DNA from: Lithodes maja
Lineage: Eukaryota > Arthropoda > Malacostraca > Decapoda > Lithodidae
Length of the DNA stretch: 64,000 nucleotides
Assembly: GCA_037953745.1 (NCBI GenBank)
Contig: JBAKBP010007947.1
Coordinates: forward strand, 1 to 64,000
Direction: 5' to 3'
Part shown: positions 51,866 through 64,000 of the stretch, one piece after another
Layout of the letters: every line of letters begins with the position of its first letter
How positions within the stretch are numbered: position 1 is the stretch's first letter
Notes under the pieces: generated by a model
The model's input: the letters and a program-made list of their open reading frames with translations, nothing else
Databases searched by the model: none
Told to the model about the DNA's origin: nothing
Made by a program: the position numbers and the translations under genes

Positions 51866-54800
51866 CAAACCAATGTTTGTAACACATTGAAAATATTTGT
51901 TCAGAAATATTATTTTGGTCAAGTCAATCTTAGCTAACAGATAAATTGCCCATATAGTCAGGCGTCTTTTAACAACTTGGCCAAATTGACAGAGGGTTTA
52001 CCCACATAGTCGAAATATCTGACAATATGAATCACTCGGCTAGTACTTTTTTAAATTAATAGGCAATTTCAGTACATAATTTATGTATTTTTTGTCATTT
52101 TAAATGGGATCAATGTAGAATGTAGGGGTTCAACATCCTGAAAATATTTGTTCAGAAATATTATTTTGGTCAAATAAATCTTAGCTAACAGATAAATTGC
52201 CCATATAGTCAGGCGTCTCCTGAAAATATTTGTTCAGAAATATTATTTTGGTCAAATCAATCTTAGCTAACAGACAAATTGCCCATATAGTCAGGTGTCT
52301 TTTAACAACTTGGCCAAATTGACAGAGGGTTTACCCACATAGTCGAAATATCTGACAATATAAATCACTCGGCTAGTGCTTTTTTTAAATTAATAGGCAA
52401 TTTCAGTACATAATTTATGTATTGTTTTGTCATTTTAGATGGGATCAGTGTAGGGGTTCAACATCCTGAAAATATTTGTTCAGAAATATTATTTTGGTCA
52501 AATCAATCTTAGCTGACAGACAAATTGCCCATATAGTCAGGTGTCTTTTAACAACTTGGCCAAATTGACAGAGGGTTTACCCACATAGTCGAAATATCTG
52601 ACAATATAAATCACTCGGCTAGTGCTTTTTTTAAATTAATAGGCAATTTCAGTACATAATTTATGTATTGTTTTGTCATTTTAGATGGGATCAGTGTAGG
52701 GGTTCAACATCCTGAAAATATTTGTTCAGAAATATTATTTTGGTCAAATCAATCTTAGCTGACAGACAAATTGCCCATATAATCAGGTGTCTTTTAACAA
52801 CTTGGCCAAATTGACAGAGGGTTTACCCACATAGTCAAAATATCTGACAATATAAATCACTCGGCTAGTGCTTTTTTAAAAATTAATAGGCAATTTCAGT
52901 ACATAATTTATGTATTGTTTTGTCATTTTAGATGGGATCAGTGTAGGGGTTCAACATCCTGAAAATATTTGTTCAGAAATATTATTTTGGTCAAATCAAT
53001 CTTAGCTGACAGACAAATTGCCCATATAGTCAGGTGTCTTTTAACAACTTGGCCAAATTGACAGAGGGTTTACCCACATAGTCGAAATATCTGACAATAT
53101 AAATCACTCGGCTAGTGCTTTTTTTAAATTAATAGGCAATTTCAGTACATAATTTATGTATTGTTTTGTCATTTTAGATGGGATCAGTGTAGGGGTTCAA
53201 CATCCTGAAAATATTTGTTCAGAAATATTATTTTGGTCAAATCAATCTTAGCTGACAGACAAATTGCCCATATAGTCAGGTGTCTTTTAACAACTTGGCC
53301 AAATTGACAGAGGGTTTACCCACATAGTCAAAATATCTGACAATATAAATCACTCGGCTAGTGCTTTTTTTAAAATTAATAGGCAATTTCAGTACATAAT
53401 TTATGTATTGTTTTGTCATTTTAGATGGGATCAGTGTAGGGGTTCAACATCCTGAAAATATTTGTTCAGAAATATTATTTTGGTCAAATCAATCTTAGCT
53501 GACAGACAAATTGCCCATATAGTCAGGTGTCTTTTAACAACTTGGCCAAATTGACAGAGGGTTTACCCACACAGTCGAAATATCTGACAATATAAATCAC
53601 TCGGCTAGTGCTTTTTTAAAATTAATAGGCAATTTCAGTACATAATTTATGTATTTATTTTGTCATTTTAGATGGGATCAGTGTAGGGGTTCAACATCCT
53701 GAAAATATTTGTTCAGAAATATTATTTTGGTCAAATCAATCTTAGCTAACAGACAAATTGCCCATATAGTCAGGTGTCTTTTAACAACTTGGCCAAATTG
53801 ACAGAGGGTTTACCCACATAGTCAAAATATCTGACAATATAAATCACTCGGCTAGTGCTTTTTTTTAAATTAATAGGCAATTTCAGTACATAATTTATGT
53901 ATTTATTTTGTCATTTTAGATGGGATCAGTGTAGGGGTTCAACATCCTGAAAATATTTGTTCAGAAATATTATTTTGGTCAAATCAATCTTAGCTAACAG
54001 ACAAATTGCCCATATAGTCAGGTGTCTTTTAACAACTTGGCCAAATTGACAGAGGGTTTAACCACATAGTCGAAATATCTGACAATATAAATCACTCGGC
54101 TAGTGCTTTTTTTAAATTAATAGGCAATTTCAGTACATAATTTATGTATTGTTTTGTCATTTTAGATGGGATCAGTGTAGGGGTTCAACATCCTGAAAAT
54201 ATTTGTTCAGAAATATTATTTTGGTCAAATCAATCTTAGCTGACAGACAAATTGCCCATATAGTCAGGTGTCTTTTAACAACTTGGCCAAATTGACAGAG
54301 GGTTTACCAACATAGTCGAAATATCTGACAATATAAATCACTCGGCTAGTGTTTTTTTAAATTAATAGGCAATTTCAGTACATAATTTATGTATTGTTTT
54401 GTCATTTTAGATGGGATCAGTGTAGGGGTTCAACATCCTGAAAATATTTGTTCAGAAATATTATTTTGGTCAAATCAATCTTAGCTAACAGACAAATTGC
54501 CCATATAGTCAGGTGTCTTTTAACAACTTGGCCAAATTGACAGAGGGTTTACCCACATAGTCGAAATATCTGACAATATAAATCACTCGGCTAGTGCTTT
54601 TTTTTAAATTAATAGGCAATTTCAGTACATAATTTATGTATTGTTTTGTCATTTTAGATGGGATCAGTGTAGGGGTTCAACATCCTGAAAATATTTGTTC
54701 AGAAATATTATTTTGGTCAAATCAATCTTAGCTAACAGACAAATTGCCCATATAGTCAGGTGTCTTTTAACAACTTGGCCAAATTGTCAGAGGGTTTAAC

Positions 54801-57800
54801 CACATAGTCAAAATATCTGACAATATAAATCACTCGGCTAGTGCTTTTTTTAAATTAATAGGCAATTTCAGTACATAATTTATGTATTGTTTTGTCATTT
54901 TAGATGGGATCAGTGTAGGGGTTCAACATCCTGAAAATATTTGTTCAGAAATATTATTTTGGTCAAATCAATCTTAGCTGACAGACAAATTGCCCATATA
55001 GTCAGGTGTCTTTTAACAACTTGGCCAAATTGACAGAGGGTTTACCCACATAGTCGAAATATCTGACAATATAAATCACTCGGCTAGTGCTTTTTTTAAA
55101 TTAATAGGCAATTTCAGTACATAATTTATGTATTGTTTTGTCATTTTAGATGGGATCAGTGTAGGGGTTCAACATCCTGAAAATATTTGTTCAGAAATAT
55201 TATTTTGGTCAAATCAATCTTAGCTAACAGACAAATTGCCCATATAGTCAGGTGTCTTTTAACAACTTGGCCAAATTGACAGAGGGTTTACCCACATAGT
55301 CAAAATATCTGACAATATAAATCACTCGGCTAGTGCTTTTTTTAAAATTAATAGGCAATTTCAGTACATAATTTATGTATTTATTTTGTCATTTTAGATG
55401 GGATCAGTGTAGGGGTTCAACATCCTGAAAATATTTGTTCAGAAATATTATTTTGGTCAAATCAATCTTAGCTAACAGACAAATTGCCCATATAGTCAGG
55501 TGTCTTTTAACAACTTGTCCAAATTGACAGAGGGTTTACCCACATAGTCGAAATATCTGACAATATAAATCACTCGGCTAGTGCTTTTTTTTAAATTAAT
55601 AGGCAATTTCAGTACATAATTTATGTATTGTTTTGTCATTTTAGATGGGATCAGTGTAGGGGTTCAACATCCTGAAAATATTTGTTCAGAAATATTATTT
55701 TGGTCAAATCAATCTTAGCTGACAGACAAATTGCCCATATAGTCAGGTGTCTTTTAACAACTTGGCCAAATTGACAGAGGGTTTAACCACATAGTCGAAA
55801 TATCTGACAATATAAATCACTCGGCTAGTGCTTTTTTTAAATTAATAGGCAATTTCAGTACATAATTTATGTATTGTTTTGTCATTTTAGATGGGATCAG
55901 TGTAGGGGTTCAACATCCTGAAAATATTTGTTCAGAAATATTATTTTGGTCAAATCAATCTTAGCTGACAGACAAATTGCCCATATAGTCAGGTGTCTTT
56001 TAACAACTTGGCCAAATTGACAGAGGGTTTACCCACATAGTCGAAATATCTGACAATATAAATCACTCGGCTAGTGCTTTTTTTAAATTAATAGGCAATT
56101 TCAGTACATAATTTATGTATTGTTTTGTCATTTTAGATGGGATCAGTGTAGGGGTTCAACATCCTGAAAATATTTGTTCAGAAATATTATTTTGGTCAAA
56201 TCAATATTAGCTGACAGACAAATTGCCCATATAGTCAGCTGTCTTTTAACAACTTGGCCAAATTGACAGAGGGTTTACCCACATAGTCAAAATATCTGAC
56301 AATATAAATCACTCGGCTAGTGCTTTTTTTAAATTAATAGGCAATTTCAGTACATAATTTATGTATTGTTTTGTAATTTTAGATGGGATCAGTGTAGGGG
56401 TTCAACATCCTGAAAATATTTGTTCAGAAATATTATTTTGGTCAAATCAATCTTAGCTGACAGACAAATTGCCCATATAGTCAGGTGTCTTTTAACAACT
56501 TGGCCAAATTGACAGAGGGTTTACCCACATAGTCGAAATATCTGACAATATAAATCACTCGGCTAGTGCTTTTTTTAAATTAATAGGCAATTTCAGTACA
56601 TAATTTATGTATTGTTTTTGTCATTTTAGATGGGATCAGTGTAGGGGTTCAACATCCTGAAAATATTTGTTCAGAAATATTATTTTGGTCAAATCAATCT
56701 TAGCTGACAGACAAATTGCCCATATAGTCAGGTGTCTTTTAACAACTTGGCCAAATTGACAGAGGGTTTACCCACATAGTCGAAATATCTGACAATATAA
56801 ATCACTCGGCTAGTCCTTTTTTTTAATTAATAGGCAATTTCAGTACATAATTTATGTATTGTTTTGTCATTTTAGATGGGATCAGTGTAGGGGTTCAACA
56901 TCCTGAAAATATTTGTTCAGAAATATTATTTTGGTCAAATCAATCTTAGCTGACAGACAAATTGCCCATATAGTCAGGTGTCTTTTAACAACTTGGCCAA
57001 ATTGACAGAGGGTTTACCCACATAGTCGAAATATCTGACAATATAAATCACTCGGCTAGTGCTTTTTTTAAATTAATAGGCAATTTCAGTACATAATTTA
57101 TGTATTGTTTTGTCATTTTAGATGGGATCAGTGTAGGGGTTCAACATCCTGAAAATATTTGTTCAGAAATATTATTTTGGTCAAATCAATCTTAGCTGAC
57201 AGACAAATTGCCCATATAGTCAGGTGTCTTTTAACAACTTGGCCAAATTGACAGAGGGTTTACCCACATAGTCAAAATATCTGACAATATAAATCACTCG
57301 GCTAGTGCTTTTTTAAATTAATAGGCAATTTCAGTACATAATTTATGTATTGTTTTGTCATTTTAGATGGGATCAGTGTAGGGGTTCAACATCCTGAAAA
57401 TATTTGTTCAGAAATATTATTTTGGTCAAATCAATCTTAGCTGACAGACAAATTCCCATATAGTCAGGTGTCTTTTAACAACTTGGCCAAATTGACAGAG
57501 GGTTTACCCACATAGTCGAAATATCTGACAATATAAATCACTCGGCTAGTGCTTTTTTTAAATTAATAGGCAATTTCAGTACATAATTTATGTATTGTTT
57601 TGTCATTTTAGATGGGATCAGTGTAGGGGTTCAACATCCTGAAAATATTTGTTCAGAAATATTATTTTGGTCAAATCAATCTTAGCTGACAGACAAATTG
57701 CCCATATAGTCAGGTGTCTTTTAACAACTTGGCCAAATTGACAGAGGGTTTACCCACATAGTCGAAATATCTGACAATATAAATCACTCGGCTAGTGCTT

Positions 57801-59795
57801 TTTTTAAATTAATAGTCAATTTCAGTACATAATTTATGTATTGTTTTGTCATTTTAGATGGGATCAGTGTAGGGGTTCAACATCCTGAAAATATTTGTTC
57901 AGAAATATTATTTTGGTCAAATCAATCTTAGCTGACAGACAAATTGCCCATATAGTCAGGTGTCTTTTAACAACTTGGCCAAATTGACAGAGGGTTTACC
58001 CACATAGTCGAAATATCTGACAATATAAATCACTCGGCTAGTGCTTTTTTTAAATTAATAGGCAATTTCAGTACATAATTTATGTATTGTTTTGTCATTT
58101 TAGATGGGATCAGTGTAGGGGTTCAACATCCTGAAAATATTTGTTCAGAAATATTATTTTGGTCAAATCAATCTTAGCTGACAGACAAATTGCCCATATA
58201 GTCAGGTGTCTTTTAACAACTTGGCCAAATTGACAGAGGGTTTACCCACATAGTCGAAATATCTGACAATATAAATCACTCGGCTAGTGCTTTTTTTAAA
58301 TTAATAGGCAATTTCAGTACATAATTTATGTATTGTTTTGTCATTTTAGATGGGATCAGTGTAGGGGTTCAACATCCTGAAAATATTTGTTCAGAAATAT
58401 TATTTTGGTCAAATCAATCTTAGCTGACAGACAAATTGCCCATATAGTCAGGTGTCTTTTAACAACTTGGCCAAATTGACAGAGGGTTTACCCACATAGT
58501 CGAAATATCTGACAATATAAATCACTCGGCTAGTGCTTTTTTTAAATTAATAGGCAATTTCAGTACATAATTTATGTATTGTTTTGTCATTTTAGATGGG
58601 ATCAGTGTAGGGGTTCAACATCCTGAAAATATTTGTTCAGAAATATTATTTTGGTCAAATCAATCTTAGCTGACAGACAAATTGCCCATATAGTCAGGTG
58701 TCTTTTAACAACTTGGCCAAATTGACAGAGGGTTTACCCACATAGTCAAAATATCTGACAATATAAATCACTCGGCTAGTGCTTTTTTTAAATTAATAGG
58801 CAATTTCAGTACATAATTTATGTATTGTTTTGTCATTTTAGATGGGATCAGTGTAGGGGTTCAACATCCTGAAAATATTTGTTCAGAAATATTATTTTGG
58901 TCAAATCAATCTTAGCTGACAGACAAATTGCCCATATAGTCAGGTGTCTTTTAACAACTTGGCCAAATTGACAGAGGGTTTACCCACATAGTCAAAATAT
59001 CTGACAATATAAATCACTCGGCTAGTGCTTTTTTTAAATTAATAGGCAATTTCAGTACATAATTTATGTATTGTTTTGTCATTTTAGATGGGATCAGTGT
59101 AGGGGTTCAACATCCTGAAAATATTTGTTCAGAAATATTATTTTGGTCAAATCAATATTAGCTGACAGACAAATTGCCCATATAGTCAGGTGTCTTTTAA
59201 CAACTTGGCCAAATTGACAGAGGGTTTACCCACATAGTCAAAATATCTGACAATATAAATCACTCGGCTAGTGCTTTTTTTAAATTAATAGGCAATTTCA
59301 GTACATAATTTATGTATTGTTTTGTCATTTTAGATGGGATCAGTGTAGGGGTTCAACATCCTGAAAATATTTGTTCAGAAATATTATTTTGGTCAAATCA
59401 ATATTAGCTGACAGACAAATTGCCCATATAGTCAGGTGTCTTTTAACAACTTGGCCAAATTGACAGAGGGTTTACCCACATAGTCGAAATATCTGACAAT
59501 ATAAATCACTCGGCTAGTGCTTTTTTTTAAATTAATAGGCAATTTCAGTACATAATTTATGTATTGTTTTGTCTTTTTATATGGGATCAGTGTAGGGGTT
59601 CAACATCCTGAAAATATTTGTTCAGAAATATTATTTTGGTCAAATCAATCTTAGCTAACAGACAAATTGCCCATATAGTCAGGTGTCTTTTAACAACTTG
59701 GCCAAATTGACAGAGGGTTTACCCACATAGTCGAAATATCTGACAATATAAATCACTCGGCTAGTGCTTTTTTTAAATTAATAGGCAATTTTTTC
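51866..59795. repeat. 246-bp satellite array, about 32 units
   Basis: Head-to-tail units of 245-247 bp, each containing AAATATTTGTTCAGAAATAT, TTGCCCATATAGTCAGGTGT, CACTCGGCTAGTGCTTTTTT and GATGGGATCAGTGTAGGGGT. Units differ by a few substitutions (GCTAACAG/GCTGACAG, TAGTCGAA/TAGTCAAA) and poly-T length. The second unit from the left is a truncated ~80-bp unit. The right end breaks into beta-like gene sequence. AAATATTTGTTCAGAAATAT may derive from the upstream flank of the beta-like genes, which has a diverged match at 61.62 kb. Confidence 0.97.
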
Positions 59796-59814
59796 AGTTT
59801 TGTTTTGAAATAAC

Positions 59815-59925
59815 TTGTCTTTTGTGGAGGTATACAAGTGGGTCTACCATTGTTGGTACATGGTATTGTTGCTGGGAGGTTTCTCTCCCGTAGGGGCTCA
59901 GTCAAACCATGTTACGACATATTTC
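59815..59925 (-). pseudogene. Relic of a third beta-subunit-like gene
   Basis: On the minus strand the fragment corresponds to residues around 66-120 of the intact protein: an EKP..SNNT.Y motif and a HLY-like motif with an in-frame stop between them, and CTCTCCCG/TTGCTGGGA nucleotide matches to 50,990-51,050. Both ends are lost; the left end is abutted by the satellite. Confidence 0.6.
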
Positions 59926-60183
59926 TAACACCAAATAAATATTTATATTTTAAATAAAAATAGCTTTAGTTTATAAATTTGTTTTATTTTAACAGACCCA
60001 TATCCAAAGGAGAAAGAGAACCGTAAAAATGATCTTGAATTTGATAATGATGGATTCCTCTGACATAATAAATAAGTATATTTGCGTCTTTACTCTAACA
60101 GGTGATGAATTGGACCTTTACAAATGATTGTGTTATTGAAGGCTTTTTGTCCAAACAAATATTTTTATAAAAAGAAAATTACA
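59926..60183. other. Flank between relic and truncated beta-like copies
   Basis: AT-rich. GTGATGAATTGGACCTTTAC resembles a segment at 61.86 kb (CTGATGAATTCGACCTTTAT), which shows that the flank was duplicated too. Confidence 0.5.
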
Positions 60184-60630
60184 TTATTGTACATCTTTGA
60201 TGATGATGAGGACATAGCGGTTTATGACCTTATCTGTCAGTTGTTTTAACACAAAAACAGGAACCGTGTCGGTATAGTTGTAGTCACATATATCACTCAA
60301 CCAGCTAGAGAAGTTCAGTGGTTTTGCCACAGCAATAAAGTTGCTGAGTTCTTTTTGGTTTTGAAAGAACTCTGTAATTGGGTTCTCCAGTTGATGGTAT
60401 ACGGTAATGTTGCTCAACACAACAATGACGACTACGCAGTGTATAATAAGATATAGTAACACCATTCCCACCACCACTCCCATGCTTATACGTATGTGTC
60501 CAGCCATCATTCTTTCTCTAATGGTTAAATTCTTGGTTTCTCGGCATATTATGGAGTTTCTTTGATTATCTTCTCCAATCTTGGATTCGTGTTGTAGTCC
60601 GACATCTTCTTCATCCTTACTTGTCCACAT
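60184..60630 (-). pseudogene. Truncated Na+/K+-ATPase beta-subunit-like copy
   Basis: 148 codons, ATG at 60630 preceded by TTTTTTAGAG as in the intact copy. Acidic/charged N-terminus (MWTSKDEEDVG), transmembrane helix at about 48-72, then a short ectodomain piece with SNITVYHQLE and AKPLNFSSWLSDIC matching the intact protein's SNNTVYKQLE and TKPLNFCSWLSD. One family cysteine has become Ser, the reading frame ends soon after, and the C-terminal two thirds (disulfides 2-3, GFP..YY motif, WAKN) is missing. It could still make a membrane stub, but as a beta subunit it is broken. Confidence 0.65.
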
Positions 60631-60639
60631 CTCTAAAAA

Positions 60640-61462
60640 AGAATTATTAAAATTAGATAAATATTATGTTTATGAAAACCTGAATATAGTTGGATTAAAA
60701 TTTACAAGGAACACAACCTTAATTCAACACTACGTCTTAAATTCACACATATATGAGAATGTCCATACTCTACTGGTAAGGGGGGAAATTACTGAAGGAA
60801 CATAGTACTACCAAAGAGGCAAGTGCAGTCTATTTACACCATCCTAACTTACTCACATGCAAAGTTTCAAGTCTATAGTAGCAATAGTTCTCAAGTTATA
60901 TAAAACAGAAAAACTGTTTCAAAACTTTACAGCTAAATTCCCGCTAATCAATTTTTTTGCTACGAAAAATGCTATAACATTCGCATTTTTTACCATTGTT
61001 TTAAGAAAACAGAGCACTATCGAACAATGAGAAGATGTAGTGGATGTTCTCAACATGAACAAATACTACCACTAAAAACTGTCAGAACAAGTCATAAATT
61101 ACTTCTTATTGTCAAGTGATTCCCTTATGTCGAGATTGCATTTTTTATATAAATCAAATATACAAAATTACCCTTATATCTCCTTCAGTATATATGTATG
61201 AAGAAAAACGAAACATATCCCAAGCCTGAATGATATCACCTTTGTCTCCTAAGTTTATACTTCAGCATCACAATATATCTCAAGCCTGAATGATATTACC
61301 CAAGAATGTTTGATGAAAACGGGTGAGAAATGTTGCCTTGTATTGAATTTTATAGAAATAAAATTTAAAAATAGATCTTTTTATCTCCTTCAGTATATAT
61401 ATATATATATATGTTCCAGAGTAGACAGGTAGAGATAGCGAGTGTTTAAGAGTAAACATACC
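60640..61462 (-). other. Putative intron of the truncated beta-like copy
   Basis: From a GTATGT donor at 61461 to the TTTTTTAG acceptor at 60633. Contains CTCAAGCCTGAATG twice and an AT run. No coding sequence. Confidence 0.45.
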
Positions 61463-61525
61463 TTTTATGTTGGGGGCAGTTAAAATTCTGAGCCTCTCAT
61501 ATAAAGGAGTATGTATATATAGCCT
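61462..61525 (-). promoter_or_regulatory. TATA promoter and first exon of the truncated copy
   Basis: GGCTATATATACATACTCC on the minus strand, then ATATGAGAGGCTCAGAATTT, parallel to 51,657-51,720. Confidence 0.45.
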
Positions 61526-61999
61526 AGCGAAGGGGGAGGAGTTAGAGACTAGGATTTGGATTTGGGAACTACAATGACTACATGTGTGTGATACAGAGCT
61601 GTGTTTGTAACACACCAAACATATTTTTCAGAAAATAAATTGCTTATTATTGTCGTACAATTCTTCTGATATATAAACAGGTATTATAATTTGGTAAGAT
61701 TAAATGGCATAAGAACCTTATCTTCCTCCCTCATCTCATCATCTCTCTGGAGAAAAAAGAAATGAAATCATAAGAGTGGGAACATTAGCTATTCTCTGAG
61801 CAAAATTAAATCTTAACAATAGCCTAATATAATAACTAAATATATCTGCGTCATTGCCCTGATGAATTCGACCTTTATCAAATGTTTATATTATTGAAGC
61901 GTGGACATATAGCGATTTTGACTTTATACTATCTTTATCTCAGTTTTGGTTTTAATTTGATTTGTATATAACATTAATTTTAATGTACCTTTCTCCTCT
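61526..61999. other. Duplicated beta-gene flank, no gene
   Basis: AGGGGGAGGAGTTAGAGAC and TGTTTGTAACACA match the upstream flank of the intact copy. Further right, sequence parallels 49.85 and 60.05 kb, suggesting the end of another duplicated unit. Confidence 0.45.
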
Positions 62000-62672
62000 T
62001 TCTCCAAAATATTGGAGAAATTGAAGCGCTGGATTGGGATGCGGATGACCAATGTGACGAATCCGTATGAATGTCTATATTTGCATTCAAGTCCTGGTTA
62101 TGTGGGTATATAATTGGTGATAATGGGGGGAAGTAGCTATTGGGATTTAGCACAACTTCCCCGAAGTCGAATGATTCGGTGTACCTCTTTCTCCTCGGTC
62201 ATATTGGAGAAATGTTGGATTGGGAAGATTGATGTAACGATTCTTGTATACCACCACCACCATCAGATTCTATAAATGAAGCTGTCGTTCTCCCGGTAAT
62301 ATTGGAGAAACATTGGACTGGGAAGACCGATGTAACGATTCTTGTATATCGCCACCACCACCAGATTCTATAAATGAAGATGTCTATTCAATATACCTCT
62401 TCTTCTTCGGTAATATCGGAGAAACGCTGGATTGGGTAGCTTCTTCGGTAATATTGGGAAAGGCTGGATTGGGGAGACCGATGTAATAATGATTCTTGTA
62501 TACCACCACCAGATTCTATAAATGAAGATGTTGATTCAATGTACTTCATTCTCCTCGGTAATATTGGAGAAAGGCTGGATTGGGGAGACCGATGTAGTAA
62601 CCATTCTTGTATACCACCACCACCAAATTCTATAAATGAAGCTGTCATTCTCCCGGTAATATTGGAGAAACA
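62000..62672 (+). repeat. Frame-broken units of the ~115-bp repeat
   Basis: Several degenerate units of GGTAATATTGGAGAAA..CTGGATTGGG, ACCGATGTAA.GATTCTTGTA and CCACCACCAGATTCTATAAA, with period about 98-125 bp and indels that break the frame. Confidence 0.8.
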
Positions 62673-63308
62673 TTGGACTGGGAAGACCGATGTAGTAACC
62701 ATTCTTGTATATCACCACCACCACCAGATTCTATAAATGAAGATGTCGATTCAGTGTACTTCATTCTCCTCGGTAATATTGGAGAAAGGCTGGATTGGGG
62801 AGACCGATGTAATAATGATTCTTGTATACCACCACCAGATTCTATAAATGAAGATGTTGATTCAGTGTACTTCATTCACCTCGGTAATATTGGGGAAAGG
62901 CTGGATTGGAGAGACCGATGTAATAATGATTCTTGTATACCACCACCACCACCAGATTCTATAAATGAAGATGTTGATTCAGTGTACTTCATTCACCTCG
63001 GTAATATTGGGGAAAGGCTGGATTGGAGAGACCGATGTAATAATGATTCTTGTATACCACCACCACCACCAGATTCTATAACTGAAGATGTTGATTCAGT
63101 GTACTTCATTCTCCTCGGTAATATTGGGGAAAGGCTGGATTGGAGAGACCGATGTAATAATGATTCTTGTATACCACCACCAGAGTCAGTAAATGAAGAT
63201 GTCGAGGGTTCATTAAAATCCGGGGATATCTTTGGAAAATTGGCGAGTCACCACTTTGTATATTCAATGATTTGGGAGGTTATAGATATGATGGATCATC
63301 CTCACTAA
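62673..63308 (+). CDS. Repeat protein candidate, five 37-39-residue units
   Basis: 211 open codons made of units like GNIGERLDWRDRCNNDSCIP, a proline run and DSINEDVDSVYFILL. Starts of GGTAATATT at 62655, 62772, 62883, 63000 and 63117 are spaced 117, 111, 117 and 117 bp. All differences are whole codons, which keeps the frame. A unique tail (GDIFGKLASHHFVYSMIWEV and on) closes the frame at 63308. No signal peptide or known domain. The upstream units have lost the frame. It may be the last exon of a gene or chance; Cys-rich paired motifs C..NNDSC are notable. Confidence 0.3.
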   Translation: MDWEDRCSNHSCISPPPPDSINEDVDSVYFILLGNIGERLDWGDRCNNDSCIPPPDSINEDVDSVYFIHLGNIGERLDWRDRCNNDSCIPPPPPDSINEDVDSVYFIHLGNIGERLDWRDRCNNDSCIPPPPPDSITEDVDSVYFILLGNIGERLDWRDRCNNDSCIPPPESVNEDVEGSLKSGDIFGKLASHHFVYSMIWEVIDMMDHPH

Positions 63309-63397
63309 CCCCATTAGAAAATAATACACCGAGGATGTCCGCCTGGAATAGGCGGTCCAATTTCAATGGAGGGCTCCTGCCAAATACGACACTATAA

Positions 63398-64000
63398 TTA
63401 TGATGAAATATTTGTCTTTTCATCGGGGGTGGTATTCTTGTAGGATTGGATAAATGGTAAGCCTGTTACCCAGTCGGTGGTCCCTTTCTCGGTTAAATAT
63501 TGCTGTAGGATCATTTGTATGATTGTATTCTGTCCATCCACGTCTCGTGAACAACCATGAATAATTTTTACATTGGGGCCCATTTCCGCAATCACCTCTG
63601 CCACAAAAGTTCTATTTTCACTCGACTGGAGAATTTTCGGTACACCGAGTAATGTGAATATTTGAAATAAATATGAGGCTATCTCAGCTGGTGTCTTTTG
63701 TTTAACCGGCCGTAATAGGACAAATTGTGAATAATGGTCTTGATATACCAAAATTGTATTAAAGTCGTTGACATTGGGCATATCTATAAAATATATATAC
63801 CCTCGTTCACCGAAATCCTTGGCCAATAATACCCGTTTCTTGTGTATATTTTGTCCATGACGTGTTTTACAGGCAGCACATGTTTGTATATAATTCTTTA
63901 TCTGTAAAATGCTAATATTTGCAATGTCCTTTTTCAGCTCATTAAAAGTTTTGCGCTGGCCATTGTTTCCATGGACCCTCTTTATACAGTTAAATATTTT
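63398..64000 (-). pseudogene. KRBA2-like integrase (rve family), catalytically altered, partial
   Basis: The frame runs in from beyond the window end to a TAA at 63398. At the N-terminal side a zinc-binding motif reads NCIKRVHGNNGQRKTFNEL..CAACKT: the usual HHCC appears as C-H-C-C. The core begins KDFGERGYIYFIDMPNVNDF (first Asp kept), then ILVYQDHYSQFVLLRPVKQK and GVPKILQSSENRTFVAEVI. In the family the last block has LQSDNG, so the second Asp is missing or shifted, and the Glu of the VERAN-type helix is replaced (GQNTIIQMI). The frame ends before the C-terminal KNT..TPYE.LFG motif is complete. It is either a dead transposon relative or a domesticated non-catalytic copy. KRBA2 genes are themselves transposon-derived. 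Confidence 0.65.

Noticed and set aside
51866..59795. CRISPR or bacterial repeat
   Set aside because: Units are 246 bp and nearly identical throughout, with no spacer structure. It is satellite DNA.
1..64000. Endogenous virus (for example nimavirus-like) in the window
   Set aside because: No viral structural or replication gene pattern was recognised. The RT and integrase sequences fit LINEs and a KRBA2-type transposon relative.

Overview
This window is eukaryotic, compact in genes and very rich in repeats. It looks like a decapod crustacean genome, probably a crayfish, lobster or shrimp relative. The signs are intron-containing genes with TATA boxes and poly(A) signals, dense GT/CT/TTCC microsatellites, tRNA-derived SINEs with the decapod-style tail around TAAATAGGTACCTGG, CR1- and I/Jockey-like LINEs, and a crustacean-style TACCTAATTGTA dispersed repeat. 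The taxonomic call is inference; no ribosomal or mitochondrial marker is present.

Layout. 1-22.9 kb is intergenic or intronic DNA made of minisatellites, satellites (24 bp at 4.8-5.8 kb, 25 bp at 13.7-16.0 kb, about 20 bp at 18.9-19.4 kb), SINEs and a swarm of TTAA-bounded MITEs. I sort the MITEs into family A (about 325 bp), family B (about 385 bp, palindromic and derived from A-like sequence), family C (about 215 bp with long inverted repeats and internal tandem expansions) and family F. A 42-nt candidate microexon lies at 9921-9962. 22,930-28,067 is one structurally complete PIF/Harbinger DNA transposon. It has 46-bp perfect terminal inverted repeats, a TAA target duplication, a three-exon MADF-type DNA-binding gene and a convergent, intact DDE transposase. 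28-34 kb is again MITEs, GAT-rich repeats and a possible host promoter with an NF-Y box and a CRE.

36.9-49.7 kb is a LINE pile-up: an I/Jockey-like element with a gag-like ORF1 and an endonuclease/RT ORF2 that is cut off before YADD; a nearly complete CR1 with an esterase ORF1, an ORF2 broken by two in-frame stops and tandem monomers in its 5' UTR; and a reverse-strand RT fragment whose family's missing C-terminus lies 30 kb away at 17.8 kb. A 552-bp tandem duplication follows.

49.7-61.6 kb is a small cluster of divergent Na+/K+-ATPase beta-subunit-like genes on the minus strand. One (50,191-51,237) is intact and keeps six cysteines matching the family's three disulfides, but carries two internal tandem duplications. 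One (60,184-60,630) is truncated, and one (about 59.8 kb) is a relic. They are separated by about 8 kb of a 246-bp satellite. 62.0-63.3 kb carries a repeat that is open for 211 codons with 37-39-residue units, and the window ends in a KRBA2-like integrase whose catalytic residues have been replaced.

The genes do not form one pathway. The only plausible host genes are the beta-subunit cluster and perhaps the microexon, the 33.6-kb promoter and the 62.7-kb repeat ORF. Most of the rest is transposable elements and their tandem derivatives.
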